From: Bacteroidota bacterium
GTDB taxonomy: Bacteria; Bacteroidota; Bacteroidia; Flavobacteriales; Flavobacteriaceae
Direction of reading: 5' to 3'
NCBI GenBank assembly: GCA_021793135.1
Contig: JAJYTI010000133.1
Location: 1 to 5,949, forward strand
Length of the DNA: 5,949 nucleotides
Positions 1 through 5,949 of this stretch are shown piece by piece. A program made the position numbers and the translations under genes. Positions within the stretch are counted from its first letter, which is position 1; every line of letters starts with the position of its first letter. The notes under the pieces were generated by a model, which saw nothing but the letters and a program-made list of their open reading frames with translations, searched no databases and was not told the DNA's origin.

Positions 1-216
1 ATGGACTACTGCATAACTTAAGGCAGCCTCTTTTAAGATAGGCTCTATAGTCAATCGCTGTTTTGCTGTAAGTGCTTTAGAGTCTTTTAGCAATGGGTGT
101 TTAAAGTCTTCTGGTAATATTATGGCGGCAGCCGTTACTGGACCAGCTAAACAGCCGCGTCCAGCTTCGTCGGTACCGCATTCTAATCTTCCAGTTTGTA
201 TTCTCGGTTGTAACAT
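1..216 (-). CDS. rnhB: Ribonuclease HII, N-terminal part (cut by window edge)
   Basis: The 72 codons visible here read without a stop and match the N-terminus of ribonuclease HII, which cuts the RNA strand of RNA-DNA hybrids and starts removal of single ribonucleotides misincorporated into DNA in the cytoplasm. Visible motifs are GTDEAGRG at residues 14-21, where D16 and E17 are the first two metal-binding acidic residues and G19-R20-G21 is the loop known in this family to recognise the RNA-DNA junction. The segment CLAGPVTAAAIILP follows at 22-35, and the DSKxLT motif with R54 behind it at 45-54. The two later catalytic aspartates lie outside the window; bacterial RNase HII is usually about 200 residues, so roughly one third is seen. 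The ATG shares its A with the last base of the cdd stop codon (TAATG), which suggests co-transcription and translational coupling. No Shine-Dalgarno sequence is visible. The family assignment is secure; whether the missing part is intact cannot be judged. Confidence 0.95.
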   Translation of the reverse strand, partial: MLQPRIQTGRLECGTDEAGRGCLAGPVTAAAIILPEDFKHPLLKDSKALTAKQRLTIEPILKEAALSYAVVH

Positions 217-698
217 TATAATAAGGAGCTGCTATCGAATAAGAATGGTAGTAAATCTTTTATAGAAGAGACTTCTACCAAAGGTCCAGTTTCTCCCATA
301 AAATGTATGCGAATACCACTTTTTTGACGCGATTCATACTCTACTAGCGATTGTCTGCAAGCGCCACAAGGCGATGTAGGATAGTCAATTTTTTTATTTG
401 GCGAGCGAACAGTCACTGCCAAATCGGTGAAAATTGCATTTGGATTGATTGCTGCAGCATGATAGATTGCAACACGTTCGGCACAAAGTCCCGAAGGATA
501 AGCAGCGTTTTCTTGATTATTACCAGTGTAAACATTTCCTTCGCTATCTCTAAGCGCAGCACCAACAAGAAAGTTAGAATAAGGTGCATAGGCATCTTCT
601 CTTGCTTCTTTTGCTAATTGCATTAAGTCTTGAATGTCTTGTGGTGCATGACTTAAGTCATCGTACTGTATGAAATTAAATTGATATGTTTTCTTCAT
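216..698 (-). CDS. cdd: Cytidine deaminase
   Basis: This 160-residue cytoplasmic enzyme is predicted to hydrolyse cytidine and deoxycytidine to uridine and deoxyuridine plus ammonia, in pyrimidine salvage. The family signature is complete. YSNFLVGAAL at 40-49 is the N-terminal strand; NQEN at 61-64 holds the ribose-binding Asn61 and Glu63. CAE at 72-74 gives zinc ligand Cys72 and proton-shuttle Glu74, and PCGAC at 110-114 gives zinc ligands Cys111 and Cys114. Three Cys ligands (CAE, not HAE) place it in the homotetrameric Bacillus-type class rather than the dimeric E. coli type. It is slightly longer than the compact members of about 130-140 residues because of N- and C-terminal extensions. 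I chose the start at 698 (MKKTYQF). A longer reading from 731 would add MLFLHHYFFIP, which is only the translated arm of the upstream stem-loop. The stop TAA overlaps the rnhB start by one base. Confidence 0.96.
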   Translation of the reverse strand: MKKTYQFNFIQYDDLSHAPQDIQDLMQLAKEAREDAYAPYSNFLVGAALRDSEGNVYTGNNQENAAYPSGLCAERVAIYHAAAINPNAIFTDLAVTVRSPNKKIDYPTSPCGACRQSLVEYESRQKSGIRIHFMGETGPLVEVSSIKDLLPFLFDSSSLL

Positions 699-704
699 AG
701 GTAT

Positions 705-785
705 AAAAAAATAGTGATGTAAAAATAACACTTGTATTTTGTATCTCCTAAAAAAGATACATAAGCTTATTTTACATCACTATTT
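705..785 (-). terminator. Long stem-loop with T-run between porV and cdd
   Basis: AAATAGTGATGTAAAA at 709-724 is perfectly complementary to 770-785 (16 bp). Allowing one bulged A at 725, pairing extends by TAA to about 19 bp. Inside the loop a second perfect inverted repeat, TGTATCT at 740-746 with AGATACA at 755-761, can form an 8-base-loop hairpin. Read on the minus strand, the 3' arm runs into seven consecutive T (711-705, partly within the stem), the layout of an intrinsic terminator for porUV transcripts; the plus-strand side has no comparable T-run. The stem is AT-rich and therefore weaker than a classical GC-rich terminator. It ends about 10 bases before the cdd ATG, so a role in attenuating or masking cdd is also possible. 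The structure is seen directly; the function is inferred. Confidence 0.6.
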
Positions 786-808
786 ACTCTTTATGAGTTA
801 ATTGTATT

Positions 809-1960
809 CTAGTAGCCTTCGTTATATGTTCCGTCTCCTATATTAAAAGTAAGACCAAAACGTAAAGTTCCTTCTAATGGGTTGTTTGTGTTAGAAGTAG
901 CAAACAAATAAGACATATCTAAGTTAATGGTGGTATATCTGAATCCTGCTCCTAAAGAAAAGAATTCTCTAGCTCCTTTTTCTTCACTTTCATGGAAGTA
1001 TCCTGCGCGAAGTGCAAAAACATCTTCATACCAATATTCTGCTCCAAGTGCCCAAGTAATTTCTTTTAGTGTTTCACTAAATCCATCAGGCTTGCTACCG
1101 AATGCTTTAAATACTCCAGAAACCCATCCTATATCGTTATAGTCTGCTATTTTTTGACGGTTTTCATCAATTTCTCCTTCTTTTAATTCTGGTGGAGTAG
1201 GAACTAACAGTTTATTAAACTCAGCAGATACTGCTACTTTGTTGTGTGCATCTAAGATAAAGTCGTATCCTGCTCCAACAGCTAAGTTAGTTGGTAAGAA
1301 AGCACCATCGGTTCTGTCGTCATATTTCATTTTTGGTCCTAAATTCGAGATGTTGAAACCAAGTCTCCAACGACCATCAAATTTCTCATGTGTTTGGATT
1401 GGACTCATATAGAAACCAGCAATATCTACTGCAATAGAGTTTGCCGAAGAAGCATCGTCAAAACCTGATTGAAGCTTTAAGTCAGATCGAATATAACGTC
1501 CAGCAACTGCCATTGAAAATTCTTCACTTAAACGAAGTGAGTAAGATATATCAAATGCAAGCTCATTTGGCTTTACAGTATAAGCTGGACTATCGAAAGA
1601 CTCACGTAATTCAATCTCTCCATTACTAAAGTAACGGAAACTAGCTCCTAGAGCACTTCTTTCGTTTAATCTATTATAATACGTAATGTTTCCTAAAAAA
1701 ATGTCGTTAACCAATTTGCTTAGGTATGGTGTGTAAGTTAATCCCACACCTTGCTTAGCCTCAGAAAAAGCGAGTTTAGCTGGGTTCCATTGTTGTGCAT
1801 AAGCATCTGGTGAAGTAACTACTCCCATATCTCCCATAGCTGCAGATCTTGGGTCTGCTGCGATAGATAGGAATGGAACTGCCGTAGTTATAGCTCGTTC
1901 TTGAGCCATAGTTTTGATTCCTGCCATGGCAAGTAGTGTCAATACAAAGTATTTCTTCAT
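809..1960 (-). CDS. porV: Type IX secretion system outer membrane protein PorV (LptO)
   Basis: This 383-residue protein is an outer-membrane beta-barrel of the FadL-like PorV family. In characterised T9SSs PorV collects cargo emerging from the SprA (Sov) translocon by its C-terminal domain and delivers it to the PorU sortase; it is also needed for PorU to stay on the surface. Visible features are a signal peptide at 1-19 with likely cleavage A19|Q20 (KTMA|QERA), then the family's N-terminal signature at about 29-62 (PFLSIAADPRSAAMGDMG followed by PDAYAQQWNPA). Alternating polar and hydrophobic strands follow, with the conserved NKLLVPTPPE stretch at 249-258 and a barrel end LRFGLTFNIG near 366-375. 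The length fits the family. The start lies 32 bases after the porU stop, so the two are probably an operon. The gap also carries a perfect TAnnTTTG box that could give porV its own promoter. The main alternative is another FadL-like barrel such as PorQ or PorP, but adjacency to porU and the length favour PorV. Confidence 0.94.
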   Translation of the reverse strand: MKKYFVLTLLAMAGIKTMAQERAITTAVPFLSIAADPRSAAMGDMGVVTSPDAYAQQWNPAKLAFSEAKQGVGLTYTPYLSKLVNDIFLGNITYYNRLNERSALGASFRYFSNGEIELRESFDSPAYTVKPNELAFDISYSLRLSEEFSMAVAGRYIRSDLKLQSGFDDASSANSIAVDIAGFYMSPIQTHEKFDGRWRLGFNISNLGPKMKYDDRTDGAFLPTNLAVGAGYDFILDAHNKVAVSAEFNKLLVPTPPELKEGEIDENRQKIADYNDIGWVSGVFKAFGSKPDGFSETLKEITWALGAEYWYEDVFALRAGYFHESEEKGAREFFSLGAGFRYTTINLDMSYLFATSNTNNPLEGTLRFGLTFNIGDGTYNEGY

Positions 1961-1977
1961 AGTAATAATAATTTTAG

Positions 1978-1985
1978 CAAATATA
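1978..1985 (-). promoter_or_regulatory. Candidate -7 promoter element (TAnnTTTG) before porV
   Basis: The minus strand reads TATATTTG here, an exact match to the Bacteroidetes -7 consensus TAnnTTTG. It lies in the 32-base porU-porV gap, 17 bases before the porV ATG. A -33 TTG at the usual spacing of about 19-21 bases is not present; the nearest one, within the end of porU at 2016-2018, is 30 bases away. A start about 7 bases downstream would leave a leader of only about 10 bases. Such a short AT-rich match can arise by chance, so this is tentative. Confidence 0.28.
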
Positions 1986-1992
1986 ATTTTAT

Positions 1993-4900
1993 TTATCTAA
2001 GGATAACGAGTTTCTCAAATTTTTCCGTCCTCTGGTTAGTTAACGTAGATTTAACGGAAATCTTATATATGTAGACACCTTTTCCTATTCTATCTCCAAA
2101 ATCATCGCGACCATCCCATGTAATATCTCTAGAATGGAAGCCATCTGTAGTAATGATTTGATTGGTAGACCAAACTATTTTGCCACTAACCGTTAAAACC
2201 TGTACTTGTACTTCTAATGGTTCGAAAGGCCGGTTGTGTTCAAACCAGAATTCTGTATAGTTAATAAAAGGGTTAGGGTAGTTTAATATGCGACTTATTT
2301 CTAATTCATCATTCGCAGCAACAACAAAATCGATCTCCGAAGTAGAAGAGTTGTTATATACATCCCATGCTTTAAGTTTTAGAGTATGTACACCTTCTTC
2401 TAAATCTTTTAATTGATATTGTAAAGTACCTTTAGTATAATCATCTACTTCAGATTGATAATATTCATTAAGCTTTATCGGGTTGGATTCGTCTCCATTT
2501 AGATAGGCAAGAATATCGTGTCCTATTCCGCTCGATGTGTTTATTCCACTTTCGTCTTCTAGTTTGGCAATTAGAGTGGGTGAGCTATTTGTTGTAGAGC
2601 CGGATACAAAGGTCTCGTCATTAAAATATAATTGTATTTCTGGACCTTCTTTATCATCGGCAGCATTTTCATTGATGCCACCGACAATAATGTCGTTATT
2701 ATATCCCGAGCGATCTTCGAGAACTCCATTTTCTTTAGAATAGAAGCTAACTCTTCCGTTTCCTAGCTCTGATCTAATATCTCTAGGTGCAATAAATTCT
2801 ATATCAAATGTCCCGTTATTTACTGTAGCTTGGCCATTAAAGATAATTTCACCAAGGGTAGTAAAATCCAAAATTAATAACTCCCCATTATTATTTGTAG
2901 TTCCGTCATTACCTAGCGTTCGTCTTTCGATTTCTTTGTCAAAGACTTTTGTTTCTACTATCCCATTATAACCTGTAAGTTGGTTACCATTCTCATCGGT
3001 AACAATTCCAGATAATTTAATTTTACCTAATGCCTCGATGGGATTGTTATTAGCTTGATTTATTGGATTTTCGTTGATTTCTGTTAGTTTGATTGCAGGT
3101 TTAGGCTGTGCTAAATGCATTGCAGGATCACCAATGTAAAATACAACTCGACGCAGTCTATCGCCAATCGCATTTTTAGTTTTTCTAAGTGCTTCAGCTG
3201 GAGTTTGAATATCATAAGTATCGTAGCCTAATAATTCTGGTGTCATTATTAAGTTATATTCAACTCCCAAGCTTACTCCAATTGCTCTTGTAGTGGTAAT
3301 TAATCCTACTGCACCACCAGTTTTGTTCCAGTAAGTAAGTTCTCCTGCAGTGATTCTTTGTGGATAATCGAACTTTGTGAATTCACAAGTTACAGTTACA
3401 AATAATGGATATCGATTTGTATTGTTGAGGTTTTTCGCATCACTTTGTGTGTATATGAATTCGTGTGCTAAACCATCTTCACCACCGTGCCCAAAATAGT
3501 TTACTACAAGTCCACCCACTTCTATAGCTTCCGTTATGGCTTTATTTACATCAGGATATCTGTTTCCTCCAGCAGAAGTTTGTTGGACATAGGAGTCTGC
3601 AAGAATCTTTTTTACATTTAACGATGGTTTTTGAGTAGCAATGTCGTCACTTAAACTATTCAATGTGTTTTGGATGTCTTGAAACTCATAAGTTTTGTCC
3701 ACATCATCGGAGATAGCTATTATATTGTTTCTCCAACTTCCGTAAGAAACTTCCTTCTGGTAATTGATTGCTTTATCTACCATAGCGTTAGCTAGGTTTA
3801 TGTCGTCGGCTATTATTCTTCCTATAGCGATATCTAATTTATCACTTGCTGCCATTTCTCCTTCATTTAAATCCATCATCCCAAAAAAGTCATCCGACAT
3901 ATATGAGCTATAATTACTAGTACTTTCCAAAGTGTGGAAAGTAGGAATTATATTATTGTTGTCTTCCCATCTGTCTTTATAGTCTACAGATGTATCTCCT
4001 AATAAAGCAAGATATTTTAACCTGTTTTCTTGTGAAGAAGCATTGGAATAGATGTATCGAACAAGGTTTCTAATTGCAGAAATGTCTTGTTTTCCTGAAC
4101 TAAATTCTTGATAGATTTTATCTGTAGTTACTACTTTTACATTTAAATGATTTTGCGATATATGATGATTTGCTAAGCGAATTGCTGCTTGCTCTAGTTC
4201 TGGAGAGGTAATGATTAAATAATCTACATCTTTAAAGTTTCCTTGCGCATCACGTAAAATAGTTCCTTTAATATTTTGATTCCTTACATTAGAATTATCA
4301 AGTAATATTGGTTCGTAATAATCATTTGGGTTTACAGCAACATAGATGCGCTCTTCACCTAAGTTTGTTTTCCAATTGAATGTATTAGAAGAGTTATTGG
4401 TTTTACTTTGTATATTTTGCCAATTGGTGATGTCCCAAATCTCACTAATGTTTTGTGCATTACTCATTTGGTATTCTCCAATGCCAAGCATGTTTTCAAC
4501 ATCTTTATTTTTAAAAATAAACTGTTCGTTTTTTCCTTTTAAATGTTCTGTAGCTTCTACTCTTATATAATCTAAATAGGCTACACTAGAAGGGTTCCCA
4601 TTATTGTTATATCGCATTTGAATAGAAATGTTGCTGCCATTTGCTGTTAGAGTTTTTGCCGCATCACGAGTAATAAGGAATACAGGGTCATTGATAGGAG
4701 AGTAGTTAAGCATCTCTGTGCTCTCACTATTATAGTTTAGTGTCATGGAAGTTGTTGAGGTCGACACAGCTCCTGTTTTTACTGTAATTTGATATTCACT
4801 TCCTATAACAATATCTGGAAATTGAAAATTGAAGGTTTGTTCGTTTTGAATATCAAATCTGTCCCCAAACCAACGTCTTCCTACTTTTGCAGGAGAGTGT

Positions 4901-5880
4901 TCGTCTTTTTCATGAAATTGTGCACTTTGATATTGTGTAATAATCTCTGTTGGATTTCCTGTGGGTTCTTGCAACTCTTGAATGCGTAATCCAGGTTCGC
5001 CATCTACTGTAATATAATAATAACTGTGATCACTATACGGATTAATATGACTGTCATTCTCTTTATTGTAAGTGCGGTTGCCCTCTGCATAAAATAATAT
5101 GTAATCCTCACTACCAAAGCTATTTCCGCTACTAGAAACTTTTAATGCAATTTGTGGTGGATCAATAGGTGAATTAGCATTGTTGGCTAATGGCAATGCG
5201 TCTCCTCCATGTCCATATATTTTTATTCTACTAGGGTCTATAGATTGTAGATCTATTCCTAATTGTGATAAAAAGTCTCCACTTATTTTATATATTCCAG
5301 ATTTGTCTACTTCGAATTTATACCAATTGCCACTGGCGAAGATGGAATTAACTTCATTATCATAATTAGATGTAGAATAGTTATAATTAGAATTAGCATA
5401 TGAATAAGTTAAGTCAAAAGAAGTCACTTTACTATAACTACCATTTCTTTGAATCACTGGGCTATATGTGAATGTGGTGTATAGTCTATCTCTTCCTCTC
5501 GAAGTCTCAATTGAGTAAGTGAGTTCTGTTGGAACAGCTTCTTTGTTTAGTTTATTAAGTTCTTCTTGGGTTAATGATTCGTAACGAACATTCTCCATTC
5601 TTGCAGAGTTTGGTTCCGCTATGTTTTGATCCAACCAAGTTTCCTCAATCGAGATAGTTTGACGATCTATTCTATGAAATGCAGAAGGTCTTATATCTTT
5701 TTGTGGAGTAGACTTATGAGATAAAGATTGTCGTTGGTTTGCAAAAGAAGATTTTGTCGTTGTTGCCTCTTGTGTTAGTTGAACCTCCCAGTTTGTGGTA
5801 AAACTCTTCCGCAATTGTGCCCACGAATTACTCGATATAAATAAACAAGTAAAAACAATATAAAGTAGCCTCTTATTCAT
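1993..5880 (-). CDS. porU: Type IX secretion system sortase-like protease PorU (C25 family)
   Basis: PorU is the surface signal peptidase of the T9SS: it cleaves the C-terminal sorting domain from secreted cargo and, as studied in P. gingivalis, joins the new C-terminus to anionic lipopolysaccharide. A signal peptide at 1-21 ends SWA|Q. A beta-rich N-terminal region (about 22-540) contains the PorU-like stretch WYKFEVDKSGIYKI at 186-199. The gingipain-like C25 peptidase domain spans about 552-925, with LLGDTSVDYKDRW at 626-638, catalytic His798 in NYFGHGG and catalytic Cys832 in TVTCEF. Their 34-residue spacing is like that of gingipains, so the enzyme should be active. Ig-like regions follow, then a type A C-terminal domain from about 1200 (NYPNPF) through GKGVYIYKI to the terminal KLVILR. 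PorU thus carries the signal it removes from others; P. gingivalis PorU is known to keep its own. The ATG at 5880 is preceded by an in-frame TAG 12 bases upstream, which fixes the start. The 3.9-kb frame is intact and porV follows after 32 bases. Residues 161-175 are rich in Asn, Ser and Tyr. Confidence 0.96.
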   Translation of the reverse strand: MNKRLLYIVFTCLFISSNSWAQLRKSFTTNWEVQLTQEATTTKSSFANQRQSLSHKSTPQKDIRPSAFHRIDRQTISIEETWLDQNIAEPNSARMENVRYESLTQEELNKLNKEAVPTELTYSIETSRGRDRLYTTFTYSPVIQRNGSYSKVTSFDLTYSYANSNYNYSTSNYDNEVNSIFASGNWYKFEVDKSGIYKISGDFLSQLGIDLQSIDPSRIKIYGHGGDALPLANNANSPIDPPQIALKVSSSGNSFGSEDYILFYAEGNRTYNKENDSHINPYSDHSYYYITVDGEPGLRIQELQEPTGNPTEIITQYQSAQFHEKDEHSPAKVGRRWFGDRFDIQNEQTFNFQFPDIVIGSEYQITVKTGAVSTSTTSMTLNYNSESTEMLNYSPINDPVFLITRDAAKTLTANGSNISIQMRYNNNGNPSSVAYLDYIRVEATEHLKGKNEQFIFKNKDVENMLGIGEYQMSNAQNISEIWDITNWQNIQSKTNNSSNTFNWKTNLGEERIYVAVNPNDYYEPILLDNSNVRNQNIKGTILRDAQGNFKDVDYLIITSPELEQAAIRLANHHISQNHLNVKVVTTDKIYQEFSSGKQDISAIRNLVRYIYSNASSQENRLKYLALLGDTSVDYKDRWEDNNNIIPTFHTLESTSNYSSYMSDDFFGMMDLNEGEMAASDKLDIAIGRIIADDINLANAMVDKAINYQKEVSYGSWRNNIIAISDDVDKTYEFQDIQNTLNSLSDDIATQKPSLNVKKILADSYVQQTSAGGNRYPDVNKAITEAIEVGGLVVNYFGHGGEDGLAHEFIYTQSDAKNLNNTNRYPLFVTVTCEFTKFDYPQRITAGELTYWNKTGGAVGLITTTRAIGVSLGVEYNLIMTPELLGYDTYDIQTPAEALRKTKNAIGDRLRRVVFYIGDPAMHLAQPKPAIKLTEINENPINQANNNPIEALGKIKLSGIVTDENGNQLTGYNGIVETKVFDKEIERRTLGNDGTTNNNGELLILDFTTLGEIIFNGQATVNNGTFDIEFIAPRDIRSELGNGRVSFYSKENGVLEDRSGYNNDIIVGGINENAADDKEGPEIQLYFNDETFVSGSTTNSSPTLIAKLEDESGINTSSGIGHDILAYLNGDESNPIKLNEYYQSEVDDYTKGTLQYQLKDLEEGVHTLKLKAWDVYNNSSTSEIDFVVAANDELEISRILNYPNPFINYTEFWFEHNRPFEPLEVQVQVLTVSGKIVWSTNQIITTDGFHSRDITWDGRDDFGDRIGKGVYIYKISVKSTLTNQRTEKFEKLVILR
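3921..3943. repeat. Perfect 9-bp inverted repeat inside porU
   Basis: TACTTTCCA at 3921-3929 and TGGAAAGTA at 3935-3943 are perfectly complementary around a 5-base loop, giving a compact hairpin in the porU message at codons 646-653 (PTFHTLES), within the peptidase domain. No T-run follows on the minus strand, so it is not a terminator. It may be coincidental. Confidence 0.4.
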
Positions 5881-5913
5881 TACTGTATTTAACTAATTTA
5901 AGATAAATTTAGT

Positions 5914-5938
5914 ATGCTAAAATACATAAACATAGCAT
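5914..5938. repeat. 6-bp dyad upstream of porU
   Basis: ATGCTA at 5914-5919 and TAGCAT at 5933-5938 form a perfect inverted repeat with 13 bases between them, in the 69-base AT-rich stretch before porU. The half-site centres are 19 bases apart, about two helical turns, which would suit a dimeric regulator, but the match is short. The stretch holds only imperfect TAnnTTTG-like boxes on the minus strand (TATGTTTA, TATTTTAG, TAAATTTA). One of these, TATTTTAG, has a TTG 22 bases upstream at the window edge. No promoter can be called with confidence. Confidence 0.2.
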
Positions 5939-5949
5939 TATAATCGCAA

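Noticed and set aside
351..617. Plus-strand open frames of 60-88 codons across cdd, porV and porU.
   Set aside because: They lie antisense to clearly identified genes and show no recognisable domain. They are best explained as shadows of the minus-strand coding sequence.
699..731. An upstream in-frame ATG at 731 that would extend cytidine deaminase by 11 residues (MLFLHHYFFIP).
   Set aside because: These codons are the 3' arm of the stem-loop and its T-run. They add hydrophobic residues not typical of the family, and MKKTYQF at 698 is a natural start.
752..759. TATCTTTT on the minus strand as a -7 promoter box for cdd, within the stem-loop.
   Set aside because: The last base does not match TAnnTTTG and there is no TTG at the -33 spacing. 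It is kept only as a possibility within the stem-loop finding.
5845..5847. Cys12 in the PorU signal peptide as a lipobox cysteine (IVFTC).
   Set aside because: The residues before it do not fit the lipobox, and a normal signal peptidase I site (SWA|Q) follows at 19-22.
5937..5942. An exact TATAAT on the minus strand upstream of porU.
   Set aside because: The main sigma factor of Bacteroidetes recognises TAnnTTTG rather than TATAAT, and AT-rich DNA produces this hexamer often.
1..5949. Signs of a mobile island, CRISPR array, defence system or structural RNA gene.
   Set aside because: No transposase, integrase, regular repeat array, tRNA-like fold or unknown large protein is visible. Every long frame is accounted for by rnhB, cdd, porV and porU.

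Overview
The window looks like a chromosomal segment from a low-GC member of the Bacteroidota, most likely Flavobacteriia. The evidence is a complete pair of type IX secretion system (T9SS) outer-membrane genes, porU and porV, which are restricted to that phylum. AT-rich non-coding DNA without Shine-Dalgarno sites and a perfect Bacteroidetes-type TAnnTTTG motif in the porU-porV gap agree with this. A genus cannot be named from what is visible.

All four genes lie on the minus strand and are transcribed right to left. porU (5880-1993) encodes a 1295-residue gingipain-family (C25) sortase-like protease with its own C-terminal sorting domain. After 32 bases comes porV (1960-809), a 383-residue outer-membrane beta-barrel. 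A 110-base gap follows, holding a long, nearly perfect stem-loop with a T-run on the minus-strand side. Then come cdd (698-216, cytidine deaminase, 160 residues) and the start of rnhB (216 to beyond base 1, ribonuclease HII). The last two overlap in a TAATG stop/start junction. The rest of rnhB lies outside the window.

Functionally there are two blocks. porU and porV supply the cell-surface end of the T9SS. From work on the Porphyromonas gingivalis proteins, PorV shuttles cargo carrying a C-terminal domain from the translocon to PorU, which removes the domain and attaches the protein to the surface. cdd and rnhB are housekeeping genes for pyrimidine salvage and removal of ribonucleotides from DNA. 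The stem-loop sits between the blocks and ends only about 10 bases before the cdd start, so it may terminate porUV transcription, limit read-through into cdd, or affect cdd translation.

I see no mobile element, CRISPR array, tRNA or rRNA, and no evidence of a wholly new system. The most interesting unexplained item is the porV-cdd stem-loop.
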